The notes: a model not told the origin generated them from the letters alone. Positions 44,522 through 55,298 are shown, counted from the first letter of the stretch. The stretch is 64,000 nucleotides of DNA from Methanoplanus sp. FWC-SCC4 (GCF_032878975.1 NZ_CP043875.1:1542370-1606369); one strand, 5' to 3'. Numbers and translations: made by a program.

Positions 44522-46166
44522 CGATACCAAGTGTTAAAAGTGCTTCCTTAAGTGTATTCTGTGAAGCCTTAACGAGTGTAAGCCTTGCATCCCTAACATC
44601 ACCTTCGGCTTTCAACACAGGATTGAAGCGGTAGAAAGTATTGAAGATATCTGCAAGCTCCCTTGCATAGATTGCAAGGACATGCGGCCTTAAATCCCTT
44701 GATATCTCATCGATAACTTTCGGGAAGAGTGCAATATGCTTTGCAAGCGCAATCTCCTGATCTTCTGTCAGTGTGTAATTTTCTGTAAATTCATCTGCCT
44801 TTTTGAGAATTGAACATGCACGGGCATGAGCATACTGAATGTATGGTGCACTCTGCTTTTCAAAGTCAAGAGCCTCCTTCCAGTTGAAAACAGTTGACTT
44901 CTCCTGTGAAACACGGATGATATCATAGCGTATTGCACCGACTGCAACCGACTTCGCAATGCTCATCTTCTCATCATCGGGAAGCTCGGGTCTTCTGAGT
45001 GTAACCTCTTCAAGAGCCCTCTTTGTAACCTCTTCAATCAAATCATCGGCGGAGATGAACTTGCCTGCACGTGTACTCATTGAACCTTCAGGAAGGGAAA
45101 CAAACTCAAAGAAGACGATTTCAGGCGCCTTATCGCCAAGAAGCGTCATTGTTGCCTGAAGCTGTGCACCGATTAGTTTATGGTCGGCTCCGAGGATGTT
45201 GACAATTTTGTCAAAATTATCGCTCTTCCACTCGTGATACGCAAGATCGCGGGCAGCATAGACTGATGTTCCGTCCGATCTCCTCAAAACATAGTCCTTC
45301 TCAAACCCGAACTCAGTCAGATCAAGTGCAAGCGTATCCTCATGCTTTGCCTGAGGAAGAGACTCAAGGCGGTGAAGAACATTTAGCATAAGCTTGTTTT
45401 TGACAAAATCGCTCTCGTAGATGAATCTGTTGTGAGGTGCATTGAGAGTAATAAGAGTCTCTTTCATTCCCTCAAGACAGAGTGAGACTGCATCCCTGAA
45501 CTTTCTGACCATCTCGGGATCGCCCTGCTCAATTAACGCCATCCTCCTGTCAATCTCAGCCTTAAGAGATTCGTCTTCAGCAAGGACACGGTTTGCCGCA
45601 ACGTAGACATCCGCAACATAGCGGTCGCCTTTCTCGCCTTCCTTTCTTGGAATATCGAGGTTGTCAAATCCCCATGAAACGATTGCAATCTGGCGTCCCA
45701 TGTCATTTACGTAATACTCGACATCAAGGTTGTACCCGGCTTTTCTGAAGACTCTTGAAAGTGTATCGCCAATGACGGAATTTCTGATATGCCCTACATG
45801 CAAAGGCCCATTTGGGTTTGCGCTTGTATGCTCAAGACATGCACGCTCAGGTTTGTCCGGAAGCTGTCCGTAGCCTTCCAAAAGTGCCGCCTTTAATACT
45901 CCCTCAATGTAGAATTTCCCAAATATAAAATTGATATAAGGACCTTTTGTCTCGATTTTTATATCTTCGCCCTTTAATTTATCTTCAAGGAGTGTGGAAA
46001 TCTCACCTGCAATCTGTGCAGGGTTCTGCTTTTTTATCTTTGCAAGCGAAAAGGCAACGGTGGTTGCAAGATCGGCATGCTCGCCCCCGTCACCGAGCAT
46101 TACATCATCCTGACCTGTTACTTCCCGCAAAGTGTCTTCTATTTTTTTGTATGTCTGAAAATACAT
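44502..46166 (-). CDS. argS: Arginyl-tRNA synthetase
   Basis: 554 residues of class I ArgRS. The HIGH-like motif SANPNGPLHVGHIRNSVIGD lies at ~114-133. SLPEGSMSTRAGKFISADDL is the KMSKS-like region, and the N-terminal additional domain is present. The C-terminal anticodon-binding domain closes the protein. It lies 27 bases after the release-factor gene and overlaps taw1, so it is part of one translation operon. Confidence 0.97.
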   Translation of the reverse strand: MYFQTYKKIEDTLREVTGQDDVMLGDGGEHADLATTVAFSLAKIKKQNPAQIAGEISTLLEDKLKGEDIKIETKGPYINFIFGKFYIEGVLKAALLEGYGQLPDKPERACLEHTSANPNGPLHVGHIRNSVIGDTLSRVFRKAGYNLDVEYYVNDMGRQIAIVSWGFDNLDIPRKEGEKGDRYVADVYVAANRVLAEDESLKAEIDRRMALIEQGDPEMVRKFRDAVSLCLEGMKETLITLNAPHNRFIYESDFVKNKLMLNVLHRLESLPQAKHEDTLALDLTEFGFEKDYVLRRSDGTSVYAARDLAYHEWKSDNFDKIVNILGADHKLIGAQLQATMTLLGDKAPEIVFFEFVSLPEGSMSTRAGKFISADDLIEEVTKRALEEVTLRRPELPDDEKMSIAKSVAVGAIRYDIIRVSQEKSTVFNWKEALDFEKQSAPYIQYAHARACSILKKADEFTENYTLTEDQEIALAKHIALFPKVIDEISRDLRPHVLAIYARELADIFNTFYRFNPVLKAEGDVRDARLTLVKASQNTLKEALLTLGIDAIESM

Positions 46167-46193
46167 AGGAAATTTACTCCCATATAGTAGTGT

Positions 46194-47465
46194 TTAGTAT
46201 CCTGTCCTGTATCTGAGAATTGCGGCAATGCCTCCAAATGCATTGTAAAGCATCGCACCTTCCTCGAAATCTTCCGAAATAATCATCACTTTGCTGTTGC
46301 TGGAGTCAGCAAGCTCTGCAAGTTCGTCAATGATATCAGATTCCTCATCAATGAACACAGGAGCGGAGCATTTGGGGCAGATTCCAAGCTCAATATCTGT
46401 GACCTTCTTTCCAGGTTCGACCTGAACTGTCTCCTCACGGAAATAATCACAGTTCTGGCATTTGATTTTAAGGCGCTCTTTTCTTAGAACTGCTGATAAA
46501 AGAAGGGTATCGACAGCACCTATTTCTAGATTCTTTCTGACACTGTCCTCACCGTATGCTGCAAGGCTCTCGTCTTTTACAAGCTCTTTGAAGAAACGAT
46601 CCATTAAGACCTTTTCCTTCATGACCTCGACACCCTTGAGGGCATCTGAGGCATTGTCCACAAGCTCGGCAAGACCGCTTTCGTTTGTATAGGCAACGTC
46701 AAAAAGACCGATCACACGTTTCTGAAGCTCATGATGCAGGTATCCCCCATCGTTGAACTCCTCTTTTGTAGGCGTCGGCCCGCCGATTAGAACACCCTTA
46801 AACCTCTCGTAGAACTCAGGCTCTGCCATGAATATATCAGTTGCACGGTCTGCAACTTTCTTATAGTATTCATTGATGGCAATAAGACGCAGTCTCTGGA
46901 AACGCATTGCGGACTGACCACCTTTTCTCTGTTTTCCGGGGACTGTTGAGGTAACTCCTGAAATGGCTTCTATACGGTTTCCTCTCAAAAACCCGAGGAA
47001 TGACTCCCTTCGGTCAATGACCAGAAGCCCGTAAACCTCCTTTTCAACAAGCATCTGCTTTAGGGGCTCTAACTCAAAATTTGAAGAGCACCTGTACATA
47101 TACAGATTGACAGGCTCAGGGGGTTCAATTATTGTACAGTCCATATCGGTTCTGTCACCGCCAAGTTTTACTGCACCGCAGAATACTGCCAGTCCGCTCT
47201 CGGGAGGTCTGTTATAATACTTCAGCCTTGAGAGTACTGAAGATATTGCACTCTGAACATTCGTTCTTGTCTGCTTGCTCTTGATGTTTGCACACTGTCC
47301 AAACTCATCCCTGAGCTGTGCGGTAACATCGTAGATCTGCTTGTCCGGCGGAATGTATATTGAAATTAATTCTGTGCCGCTTCCTTCCTTTTCGGCGAGT
47401 CTCTCAAGAGTCTTTTTGAACTCATATCGTTTTCTCGCACTGTCCAGCTCTAATTCTTCTGCCAT
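46194..47465 (-). CDS. prf1: Peptide chain release factor aRF1
   Basis: The 423-residue archaeal class-1 release factor has the stop-codon-reading NIKS motif (ANIKSKQTRTN, ~61-71) and the peptidyl-hydrolysis GGQ motif (GKQRKGGQSAMRFQR, ~180-195). The C-terminal domain contains a CXXC zinc ribbon (KCQNCDYF...GICPKCSAP). It ends translation at all three stop codons. First gene of the prf1-argS-taw1-sepS operon. Confidence 0.97.
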   Translation of the reverse strand: MAEELELDSARKRYEFKKTLERLAEKEGSGTELISIYIPPDKQIYDVTAQLRDEFGQCANIKSKQTRTNVQSAISSVLSRLKYYNRPPESGLAVFCGAVKLGGDRTDMDCTIIEPPEPVNLYMYRCSSNFELEPLKQMLVEKEVYGLLVIDRRESFLGFLRGNRIEAISGVTSTVPGKQRKGGQSAMRFQRLRLIAINEYYKKVADRATDIFMAEPEFYERFKGVLIGGPTPTKEEFNDGGYLHHELQKRVIGLFDVAYTNESGLAELVDNASDALKGVEVMKEKVLMDRFFKELVKDESLAAYGEDSVRKNLEIGAVDTLLLSAVLRKERLKIKCQNCDYFREETVQVEPGKKVTDIELGICPKCSAPVFIDEESDIIDELAELADSSNSKVMIISEDFEEGAMLYNAFGGIAAILRYRTGY

Positions 47466-47520
47466 AATTGTCCGCTCACCAAAAATATTGAAACTTTACT
47501 ATAATTCGCCCTGCGTGGCA

Positions 47521-48408
47521 TTAAGGTTTTAGCAAATAACCTTTCACATAATCATCTACTTCGGCATTTACCCCGTGCGTTCCATTGAATGCAATGAAGT
47601 CTTTGGGCTCATTTGCCATGTTAAACAAAGCCATTCCTTCATCAAAAGGAATTATTTTGTCTTCAGGTGCATGGAATATGAAAACAGGATCGGGAGATAT
47701 ACTCTTAATATATGTATCAGGATTGATGCTCTTTAGGAATCTGTCAGCTTCCGGCCCGTATGTTCCCTCTTCATAAATAAATCCGGATGTGGATACTCCG
47801 AAATATCCGGAAAAGACAGAATCGTCCATTCCTGCCGCAACAGCCGCAAACCGTCCGCCGTTAGAAGAACCCATGACATATACGGGGATGTCAGGATAAA
47901 CAGATTTCAGATACCCGCCTGCCGCAAGGAGATCCCTGACTACAAGATAATATTGTGCCCATTCTCCTTCCAGGAATTTGTTAAAATCCTTTTCAAGACT
48001 GAAAGGATACCCGTTTGTCTTCCCCCCATTACCACGTACATCGACAACAAGATACAATATACCCTGATCAGCGTACGAAATAGCCCTGTCCTTATGGGCA
48101 TCAGCCGAAACACCTGCACCCGGTGCAAACACAACTGCTGCAACAGGAGCACTGACAGGCTTTGCCATAATTGAATAGACATCCGTTTTGCCGTCCTTCA
48201 TTGTTAGATGGGTGAGTGTGCTGTTGCTCTCTTTTATCGTATTATGTTCATCAAAAGTATAGCTTATATCAGAAAATGAAAGGATGCAGTCTTCTGAAAC
48301 CTGATATGCATTCTCTTTTCCATCCTGTACCTGTGTGCATCCGGAAACAAGTATGAATGAGGCAATAAAAATGCATGCAATTGCCGCAATTATCTGATTT
48401 TTTCTCAT
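47521..48408 (-). CDS. Lipoprotein alpha/beta hydrolase
   Basis: About 295 residues from ATG 48408, whose ATGA overlaps the NUDIX stop. A lipobox-like signal (FILVSGCTQ) marks a membrane-anchored lipoprotein. An alpha/beta hydrolase domain follows: VVFAPGAGVSADAHK, DVRGNGGKTNGYPF, nucleophile elbow MGSSNGGRFAA (Ser ~165) and GTHGVN near the end, with the His. Substrate unknown; esterase or peptidase are possible. Confidence 0.82.
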   Translation of the reverse strand: MRKNQIIAAIACIFIASFILVSGCTQVQDGKENAYQVSEDCILSFSDISYTFDEHNTIKESNSTLTHLTMKDGKTDVYSIMAKPVSAPVAAVVFAPGAGVSADAHKDRAISYADQGILYLVVDVRGNGGKTNGYPFSLEKDFNKFLEGEWAQYYLVVRDLLAAGGYLKSVYPDIPVYVMGSSNGGRFAAVAAGMDDSVFSGYFGVSTSGFIYEEGTYGPEADRFLKSINPDTYIKSISPDPVFIFHAPEDKIIPFDEGMALFNMANEPKDFIAFNGTHGVNAEVDDYVKGYLLKP

Positions 48409-48923
48409 TTGAGAGAATCCCCAAGACACTTGTATGCAAGACAGATAGTCTTCGCATCTACAATTCTTCCGTCGTCTATCATCTCGTGGATCTCGGATTT
48501 TTTCACCTTTACAACCTCAATCAGCTCATGCTCATCCATCTGAAACTCGTTTGAGGGTGAAAGCGAAGAGGCTTCAAAGAGATATATCCTCTCATCAGTG
48601 AATCCGGGGGTTGAATAGATGTAGCCTTTGGGAATTACCTTCCCTGCCTTCATACCGATCTCTTCAATCAGCTCACGGTGTGCGGTCTCTTCAGGAGATT
48701 CACCGTCCTCCATTGTCCCTGCCGGAGCCTCATAGATATATTCCTCAATCGGAAACCTGTACTGTTTTATCAGATAGCAGTAGTCGCCTTCTACCGGAAG
48801 CATTGCAACGGCACCGCCCGGCTTTACGACAATTCTTTCCAGCTTTACGCCTCCGGGCAGGTCAACCTCAACTCTTTCGACCTTCATTCTTCTGCCGGTG
48901 TAGATATCATCAATCTTCTTCAT
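48405..48923 (-). CDS. NUDIX hydrolase (ADP-ribose pyrophosphatase-like)
   Basis: About 172 residues. The Nudix box GTMEDGESPEETAHRELIEEIGM fits GX5EX7REUXEEXGU exactly. Flanking LIKQYRFPIEEYIYEAPAG and TPGFTDERIYLFEA match ADP-ribose or sugar-nucleotide pyrophosphatases. It cuts a nucleoside diphosphate linked to another group. ATG 48923 has GGAG ten bases before it; an upstream GTG is too close to the site. It overlaps the hydrolase gene downstream. Confidence 0.9.
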   Translation of the reverse strand: MKKIDDIYTGRRMKVERVEVDLPGGVKLERIVVKPGGAVAMLPVEGDYCYLIKQYRFPIEEYIYEAPAGTMEDGESPEETAHRELIEEIGMKAGKVIPKGYIYSTPGFTDERIYLFEASSLSPSNEFQMDEHELIEVVKVKKSEIHEMIDDGRIVDAKTICLAYKCLGDSLK

Positions 48924-48945
48924 CCAAATCACACTCCTAAAATTA

Positions 48946-49617
48946 TTATTTATATTCTATTGGATCTTTTATCCCGAGTTCTTCAAATGCTTTCAGTCTG
49001 TAATGGCATGAATCACAGACACCGCATGCAGGGTGATTACTCTCGTAGCATGACCATGTGTGTTCATATGGAACCCCGAGGTCAAAGCCGATCTTTAATA
49101 TCTCTGTTTTATTGAAGTTTACAAAAGGAGTCATAAGTTTTATCTCAGTGTCATCCGATGTCCCGAGTTCAATCACCTTTGAGAATGCATCCACAAATTC
49201 CGGACGGCAGTCGGGATACCCTGCATAATCGGATGCCTGAACCCCGATAAATATTGCATCAGCATCTCTTGTTTCGGCATAGCTTGTTGCAATTGATAAA
49301 AGGTTTGCATTCCGAAACGGCACATATGTGTTTGGAATCCCTTCTGTCTCTGTTTCATCAGGGTTGTGAACAGGCACGTCAATCTTTTTATCCGTCAGTG
49401 AACTTCCGCCGAATTTTATCAGATGATCAAGGGATATTTCCATGAATTCCAGTGCACCAAGTGATTCTGCAATTTTTTTTGCACATGCAAGCTCTTTTTC
49501 CTCAGTTCTCTGTCCGTAACGTGTGTGAAGAGCAAGGATATCGTATCCTTTGTCCTTTGCATAATATGCAAGAGTAGATGAATCCATTCCGCCGGAGATT
49601 AGGCATACTGCTTTCAT
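48946..49617 (-). CDS. queC: 7-cyano-7-deazaguanine synthase
   Basis: 223 residues with the ATP pyrophosphatase loop [13 protein letters not shown] (~8-20) and a C-terminal CX7CX2CX2C zinc site ([15 protein letters not shown]). It turns 7-carboxy-7-deazaguanine into preQ0, the base that is inserted into archaeal tRNA to form archaeosine. It follows queE with a one-base gap on the same strand. Confidence 0.96.
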   Translation of the reverse strand: MKAVCLISGGMDSSTLAYYAKDKGYDILALHTRYGQRTEEKELACAKKIAESLGALEFMEISLDHLIKFGGSSLTDKKIDVPVHNPDETETEGIPNTYVPFRNANLLSIATSYAETRDADAIFIGVQASDYAGYPDCRPEFVDAFSKVIELGTSDDTEIKLMTPFVNFNKTEILKIGFDLGVPYEHTWSCYESNHPACGVCDSCHYRLKAFEELGIKDPIEYK

Positions 49618-49618
49618 T

Positions 49619-50227
49619 TTATTTCACTCCAATAATCTTGTGAAGCTGTACCTGAAACCTTACAGGCATCATATTGTCTATTATATAATCTGCAATCTCT
49701 CCCATATCAGCCCCCCATACGGGAGATATGAATATTTCCGCACTGCATCCGGAGGATTCGATGACTTTTTTTGCGTACTTTAAATCCCCGGATCCTCCCG
49801 TTACAAATTTTACGGAGTCAGTAGGACGGAGAAGGGGAATTAATGAACTGTCGCTCTCCTCTTCAGATGACGGGCACTTCATATCCATGCAGATTTCCGC
49901 ATATTCCATACACGGTGTGGGATCGATCGTCCCGTTTGTCTCAATCTCTATATGATATCCCTTTTTAGATAATTCTCTTAAGAGAGAAACGAGTTCTTCC
50001 ATCCACAACAGCGGCTCACCACCTGTTACGCAGATATCTTTTGATCCCAGGTTCTCAACCGCCCGCACTATTTCGGGAATGTCCATATCAATGCCGCCTT
50101 CGTGGGATTCAGGCGTATCACACCATTTGCAGTTAAGGTTGCACCCTGAAAGGCGGATGAAGGTTGTAACACTCCCCTGATGCCTCCCTTCCCCCTGTAA
50201 ACTTCTGAATATTTCAATAACTTTCAT
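49619..50227 (-). CDS. queE: 7-carboxy-7-deazaguanine synthase (radical SAM)
   Basis: 202 residues. The Fe-S motif [14 protein letters not shown] (CX3CX2C, ~29-42) and [20 protein letters not shown] start are diagnostic, with [10 protein letters not shown]. It contracts 6-carboxytetrahydropterin to carboxydeazaguanine. It lies 27 bases after queD and one base before queC, which makes a complete preQ0 operon with them. Confidence 0.95.
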   Translation of the reverse strand: MKVIEIFRSLQGEGRHQGSVTTFIRLSGCNLNCKWCDTPESHEGGIDMDIPEIVRAVENLGSKDICVTGGEPLLWMEELVSLLRELSKKGYHIEIETNGTIDPTPCMEYAEICMDMKCPSSEEESDSSLIPLLRPTDSVKFVTGGSGDLKYAKKVIESSGCSAEIFISPVWGADMGEIADYIIDNMMPVRFQVQLHKIIGVK

Positions 50228-50254
50228 GAAATTATCCGGTCAGATTCTAAAATA

Positions 50255-50659
50255 TCAGGGTGTCCATTCGGCAAAGCAGGTAGTGGATTCCCAGATTCTG
50301 CATTTTGCAACCCTTGCAGCTATGCCGTATTTACTGCATTCTTCTTCCACTTCCCTTGCAATCCTCTCAGAGAGAAGTTCACTTGTCGGGTCGCCTTTTG
50401 TTGTCACGACCTCCTGGAAATTTGAGATACAGGGCACCATCGGGTCCTCCTCATTGAGTATTACCTCATGATCATAGCGGTCAATCACTTTTTTGATCAT
50501 GTTGTAGTCAACTAAAATCTGTGAATCGGCGTCTATGTCGCCTTCCACCCATAACTCCGCCCTCCACTGATGTCCGTGAAGGCGGAAACATTTCCCTTCA
50601 TAATGCAGGAGGCGGTGGCTCGCCTCAAAATATACTTCTTTGTAGATGCGGATGCTCAT
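50255..50659 (-). CDS. queD: 6-carboxytetrahydropterin synthase
   Basis: About 134 residues from ATG 50659, where GGTGAT lies five bases upstream; the longer frame is noncoding leader. Family residues: FEASHRLLHYEGKCFRLHGHQW (zinc-binding His group) and the catalytic HEV region (YDHEVILNEED). It makes the pterin for preQ0 and archaeosine. First gene of the queD-queE-queC run. Confidence 0.94.
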   Translation of the reverse strand: MSIRIYKEVYFEASHRLLHYEGKCFRLHGHQWRAELWVEGDIDADSQILVDYNMIKKVIDRYDHEVILNEEDPMVPCISNFQEVVTTKGDPTSELLSERIAREVEEECSKYGIAARVAKCRIWESTTCFAEWTP

Positions 50660-50866
50660 ATTATCACCAGGTTTTTTGATCGTTATTATTTGTATTATAT
50701 GGAAGTAAATGTTTAGATGCAGGACATTCATTTTTATTTTTTCAAAAATCCTGCACATACAACCACCAGATAATTAAAAGAGTATAAATATTGTTTCAAC
50801 TTGAAAATATGCAGATTTTTCTAAAATTTTAAAAACAGATCTTTAGCCGATGGGATTACCGGGGAT

Positions 50867-51205
50867 TTAGTCAGCCACATCCTTTAGAATTTTTTCCACC
50901 CCGTCAACTCTTTTTGATATTTCTTCAAGACCTTTCCTGATCTTTTTTATCTCCTCACACAACTCGGAATTTTGGTTGACTCCTTTTTCCCTTAAATCGA
51001 GATATCTGTCCAAAAGCTCCTTTAATCTTACCAAAACATAAATAACCACACATAATGCCACAACCTGAATGATGACATATGACAAAACGTATATCACCTC
51101 ACCTGCGGTTCCTGACATAAACCCTGCAGCCAGCACAATTACTGAAAATACAAAGGTTGCAGTCAACAATGCCCCAATCAATAATCTCCAAATACTTTTT
51201 TCCAT
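50867..51205 (-). CDS. Membrane protein with C-terminal coiled coil
   Basis: About 112 residues: two N-terminal membrane helices (~6-28 and 40-62) and a cytosolic coiled coil (EEIKKIRKGLEEISKRVDGVEKIL). It overlaps or abuts the ArsR-like regulator gene. Met at 51205 suits the GGAGG spacing better than 51211. The pairing suggests the regulator and membrane protein work together, as sensor or effector, but no family was recognised. Confidence 0.7.
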   Translation of the reverse strand: MEKSIWRLLIGALLTATFVFSVIVLAAGFMSGTAGEVIYVLSYVIIQVVALCVVIYVLVRLKELLDRYLDLREKGVNQNSELCEEIKKIRKGLEEISKRVDGVEKILKDVAD

Positions 51206-51207
51206 TT

Positions 51208-51513
51208 TCATACCTCCGTGAATTTTTTTATTTCATCAAGGTTTACTGATAGTTCAAAAGGCAAAGCCCGGTAATATCTCCTAAGATAAGGCGGTTCATC
51301 AGATGTCCTGTTTATGCCTTCAACAAACCCTGCCTTTTCAAGCTGTTTTAAGTATATGTTTACAAGCGGTCTTGATATTCCCAGTTCTTCAGAGATTTCC
51401 CTTGCAAATTTTTCCTCTGAAGATATAGAGCGGATTATATTGATCCTCTGTTCATTTCCAAGAAATGATAATGTATCCGAGAGTTCCTTTAGTGTTTTTG
51501 GTGACAGCCTCAA
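51208..51513 (-). CDS. ArsR-like winged-helix transcription regulator
   Basis: 101 residues. The HTH region LGNEQRINIIRSISSEEKFAREISEELGISRPLVNIYLKQLEKAGFVEG is typical of ArsR-type regulators, with a beta wing following. No metal-binding cysteines are seen. The best start is TTG 51513; there is no ATG upstream and no clear ribosome binding site, so initiation may be leaderless. It overlaps the membrane-protein gene. Confidence 0.78.
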   Translation of the reverse strand: MRLSPKTLKELSDTLSFLGNEQRINIIRSISSEEKFAREISEELGISRPLVNIYLKQLEKAGFVEGINRTSDEPPYLRRYYRALPFELSVNLDEIKKFTEV

Positions 51514-52015
51514 GGTATGTGTTTAGTATTATTTACACATGCATAAATCTTTTGCAGGCATTGATGCGACAGGACTTTACGGCAGAGGATCATGATAAAT
51601 GAAAATTTGGTGATTTTCGACACCGGCGACTTTACCGGATATAAATATCGGGGCAATATTTAATCCCAAGGAAAATAATCACATCAAAGCTCTTTGGCAA
51701 GACATTTGTTGAAATAAAGAATAATTAAAGATTATTTAATCGCGCAGGAATTTTGTCGTCCGGCGGTGTCATGCTAATAGCTTTAATACATCTCAGGTCG
51801 TAATTTTAGGGAGAAATCTGGTATCAGGTGGCAGCGGCGGAGAGGACATCGGGTCGGTATCTACCCGTTTTCTTTCGAAAATTGATGAATTCGCCTCGCT
51901 TCATCAGTGTTCGTGTGGAATTACTCGATAGCCATATCATATCAATTTCGCGCGTTTTACGTGCACAAATCAGAGGCAAACATAATGTATATGATCAATC
52001 AATTGAGGTGTTCAA
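51514..52015 (+). promoter_or_regulatory. Promoter and structured 5' leader of the S12-S7-EF-2 operon
   Basis: About 500 bases without a convincing gene. The part from ~51780 is much richer in G+C than other gaps. It can fold: GGGT-N8-ACCC near 51851-51866, and TGATGAA paired with TTCATCA (~51884-51907). A GAGGTG six bases before the TTG of rps12 is the ribosome binding site. A long structured leader would fit r-protein autoregulation, which is inferred. An open frame at 51828-52085 has no protein-like character. Confidence 0.45.
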
Positions 52016-52444
52016 TTGGGAAACGGTAAATTCGCAGCAAGAAAATGTAAGCGTGACTCCAAAAACAACAGATGGCGTGACGTAAACTATTCAAGAAAAG
52101 CACTCGGTCTTGACATCAAGTCAGATCCTCTCGAGGGAGCCCCACAGGGACGTGGAATTGTTCTTGAAAAGGTAGGTGTAGAAGCAAAACAGCCGAACTC
52201 AGCTATTCGTAAGTGTGTTCGTGTGCAGTTAATCAAAAACGGCCGTCAGGTTACAGCATTTGCTGTCGGTGACGGTGCTATCAACTTCATTGATGAGCAC
52301 GACGAAGTGACAATCGAAGGTATCGGCGGTCGTCTCGGTCGTTCCAAGGGAGATATTCCTGGTGTCCGTTACCAGGTCACAGCAGTCAACAATGTGTGCC
52401 TTCGCGAAATGGTTCTCGGCAGAAAGGAGAAGCCACGCAGGTGA
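52016..52444 (+). CDS. rps12: 30S ribosomal protein S12
   Basis: 142-residue archaeal/eukaryotic-type S12: [19 protein letters not shown] at the start, and [17 protein letters not shown] and [17 protein letters not shown]. It lies at the decoding centre. Start is TTG 52016 with GAGGTG six bases upstream. First gene of an S12-S7-EF-2 operon. Confidence 0.97.
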   Translation: MGNGKFAARKCKRDSKNNRWRDVNYSRKALGLDIKSDPLEGAPQGRGIVLEKVGVEAKQPNSAIRKCVRVQLIKNGRQVTAFAVGDGAINFIDEHDEVTIEGIGGRLGRSKGDIPGVRYQVTAVNNVCLREMVLGRKEKPRR

Positions 52445-52449
52445 TTTAA

Positions 52450-53076
52450 ATGAGTGCAGAAGAAATCGCAGCAGAAAATGTTGAGGCCCAGGTTTCAGAA
52501 GAGGAAACAAAAAATACAAACCTTCTCTTCAACAAGTGGGATCTCTCCGAAGTCAAGATCAACGACCCAGGTCTGGTTCGCTACGTAAGTGTTGACTCAT
52601 TAATTGTTCCACATTCATGTGGAAGAAAACAGAAACAGCAGTTTGCAAAGTCCGAGATGCTCATCGTAGAGCGCTTAATCAACAGACTCATGCAGAATGA
52701 GGCAAACACCGGCAAAAAAGAGCTTACAACCCGTATCGTAAAGGACGCATTCGATATTGTCAACCAGAAGACAAAGAGAAACCCGGTAGAGGTTTTAATC
52801 GATGCAATAGGAAACGCAGGACCTCGTGAAGAGACAGTTCGTCTCAAGTACGGTGGTATCAATGTGCCAAAGTCAGTAGATACAGCACCACAGCGCCGTA
52901 TCGACTCAGCACTTTACTTCATTGCCCGCGGTGTATACCAGGCAAGCCACAAGAAGAAGAGATCCGCAGCTGCATGCCTTGCAGATGAGCTTATCGCCGC
53001 TGCCGCAGGGGATTCACGCAGTTTCGCTGTTGCAAAGAAGGAAGAACGCGAGCGTGTTGCAAAATCTGCACGCTAA
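52450..53076 (+). CDS. rps7: 30S ribosomal protein S7
   Basis: 208-residue archaeal S7: [36 protein letters not shown], and [19 protein letters not shown] near the end. It nucleates the 30S head. ATG 52450 comes six bases after the S12 stop. Confidence 0.97.
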   Translation: MSAEEIAAENVEAQVSEEETKNTNLLFNKWDLSEVKINDPGLVRYVSVDSLIVPHSCGRKQKQQFAKSEMLIVERLINRLMQNEANTGKKELTTRIVKDAFDIVNQKTKRNPVEVLIDAIGNAGPREETVRLKYGGINVPKSVDTAPQRRIDSALYFIARGVYQASHKKKRSAAACLADELIAAAAGDSRSFAVAKKEERERVAKSAR

Positions 53077-53102
53077 TCAAATACTTTTTTTGGTGACTTA
53101 AT

Positions 53103-55298
53103 ATGACCAGACGAAAAAAGATGGTAGAAAGAGTGACGGAACTGATGGGCACCCCTGAGAGGATCAGAAACATCGGTATCGTCGCTCACATTGATCACGG
53201 TAAAACAACACTCTCCGACAACCTTCTTGCCGGTGCAGGTATGATCAGCGAAGAGATAGCCGGTAAGGCCTGCTGGATGGATTCCGATGAGGAAGAACAG
53301 GCACGTGGTATCACAATTGATTCTTCTAATGTTTCAATGGTTCACTCATACGACAACCAGGAGTATCTCATCAACATGATTGATACACCAGGTCACGTAG
53401 ACTTTGGTGGTGACGTAACACGTGCAATGCGTGCCGTTGACGGTGCTGTTGTTCTTGTAGATGCTGTTGAAGGTACAATGCCACAGACAGAGACTGTTCT
53501 TCGTCAGGCATTAAAAGAGGGTGTAAAGCCTGTTCTTTTCGTAAACAAAGTCGACCGTTTAATCAACGAACTTAAAGTCGATGAAGTCGAGATGCAGATC
53601 CGCCTTGGAAAGGTAATCGACAAGGTTAACAAGCTCATTAAGGGAATGAACGAGGAAGCCTACAAAAACGGCTGGAAACTTGATGCAGCAAAAGGAACGG
53701 TTGCATTCGGTTCAGCTCTTTACAACTGGGCTATCTCCGTCCCTTACATGAAGTCAAGCGGTATTACATTCAAGGATATTTACGAAAAGTGCACAACAAA
53801 CGACATGAAGTGGCTTGGAAAGAACAGTCCTCTGTGTGAAGTTGTTCTTGATATGGTCGTAAGAAACCTTCCAAATCCTCTGGATGCACAGAAGCGTCGT
53901 GTTCCTATCATCTGGCAACACGGAACCCCTGATACAACAGAAGGAAAATCAATGCTTGCATGCGATCCAAACGGACCTGCATGTCTGATGGTTACCGACA
54001 TTTCATTTGATCCGCACGCAGGAGAGGTTTCAACAGGACGTCTCTTCTCAGGTACCTTAAAACGCGGAACAGAATGCTATGTTATGGGTACTGCACTGAA
54101 AGTAAACCGCCTTACACAGGTAGGTATTTTCATGGGTGCTGAAAGAATTGAAGTGGAATCACTCCCGGCAGGAAATATTGCCGCTGTCACCGGTTTAAAG
54201 GACGCTATCGTCGGATCAACCGTTTCAACCCTGAGGGAAATGACTCCGTTTGAATCACTCAAGCACTATTCAGAGCCTGTAATGACAGTAGCTGTCGAAG
54301 CAAAGAACATGAAGGATCTTCCAAAACTCGTTACAGTTCTCCGTCAGGTCGCAAAGGAAGACCCGACAGTTAAGGTAACAATTGATGAGGAGACAGGAGA
54401 GCACCTTATTTCAGGTATGGGTGAACTTCACTTAGAGATCATCACCGGACGTATTGCACGTGACAAGGGTGTAGAGATCGTTACATCACCGCCGATTGTT
54501 GTTTACCGTGAGACAATCTCCGGAACAGCAGGTCCGGTTGAAGGTAAGTCACCAAACCGCCACAACAGATTCTACATTGAGCTTGAGCCAATTGCACCTG
54601 AGATTGTTCAGAAGATTAAGGACAATGAAATCTCAATGGATCTTCCACAGCTTGAACGCCGTGATGTTTTAATTGAGGCAGGCTTTGATAAGGATGAGGC
54701 AAAGAACCTTGTTGCAATCGAAGGAACAAACATGTTCTTCGACATGACAAAGGGTATTCAGTACCTCAACGAAACAATGGAGCTTGTTCTTGAAGGATGG
54801 CGTGAGGCCCTTGCAGGCGGCCCTCTTGCAGATGAACAGGTCCAGAATGTTAAGATTAAACTTGTCGATGTTAAGCTTCACGAGGATGCAATCCACCGTG
54901 GACCTGCACAGGTAATTCCGGCTGTAAGATCTGCTGTAAAGGCAGGTGTCCTGCTTGCAGGAGATACACTCCTTGAACCTATGCAGATCCTCCAGATCAC
55001 AGTGCCTCAGGAACACATGGGTAGTGCAACAGGCATGGTCCAGGGACGCCGTGGTCAGGTATATGATATGAAATCAGAGGGAGACACAATGACCGTTGTT
55101 GGTAAGGCTCCGGTTGCAGAACTCTTTGGTTTTGCAGGCGATGTCCGCTCTGCAACAGAAGGTCGTGCAATGTGGTCAACCGAGTTTGCAGGATTCGACA
55201 TGGTTCCTGCAGGAATGCTCAAAGAAGTTGTTACAGAAATCAGAAAGCGCAAGGGTCTTAAAGAACAGATTCCTGAGCCTGCTGATTATCTGGCATAA
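53103..55298 (+). CDS. fusA: Translation elongation factor 2 (aEF-2)
   Basis: 731 residues. GTPase motifs: [37 protein letters not shown]. The C-terminal domain includes [17 protein letters not shown]. The diphthamide-His region ([19 protein letters not shown]) is present. It moves tRNA and mRNA after peptide-bond formation. In many archaea EF-1alpha (tuf) follows, but here the next gene is unrelated. Confidence 0.98.
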   Translation: MTRRKKMVERVTELMGTPERIRNIGIVAHIDHGKTTLSDNLLAGAGMISEEIAGKACWMDSDEEEQARGITIDSSNVSMVHSYDNQEYLINMIDTPGHVDFGGDVTRAMRAVDGAVVLVDAVEGTMPQTETVLRQALKEGVKPVLFVNKVDRLINELKVDEVEMQIRLGKVIDKVNKLIKGMNEEAYKNGWKLDAAKGTVAFGSALYNWAISVPYMKSSGITFKDIYEKCTTNDMKWLGKNSPLCEVVLDMVVRNLPNPLDAQKRRVPIIWQHGTPDTTEGKSMLACDPNGPACLMVTDISFDPHAGEVSTGRLFSGTLKRGTECYVMGTALKVNRLTQVGIFMGAERIEVESLPAGNIAAVTGLKDAIVGSTVSTLREMTPFESLKHYSEPVMTVAVEAKNMKDLPKLVTVLRQVAKEDPTVKVTIDEETGEHLISGMGELHLEIITGRIARDKGVEIVTSPPIVVYRETISGTAGPVEGKSPNRHNRFYIELEPIAPEIVQKIKDNEISMDLPQLERRDVLIEAGFDKDEAKNLVAIEGTNMFFDMTKGIQYLNETMELVLEGWREALAGGPLADEQVQNVKIKLVDVKLHEDAIHRGPAQVIPAVRSAVKAGVLLAGDTLLEPMQILQITVPQEHMGSATGMVQGRRGQVYDMKSEGDTMTVVGKAPVAELFGFAGDVRSATEGRAMWSTEFAGFDMVPAGMLKEVVTEIRKRKGLKEQIPEPADYLA

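Noticed and set aside
51828-52085. Open frame of 85 codons overlapping the start of S12
   Set aside because: It starts at GTG without a good ribosome binding site, overlaps S12 out of frame and has no protein-like pattern.
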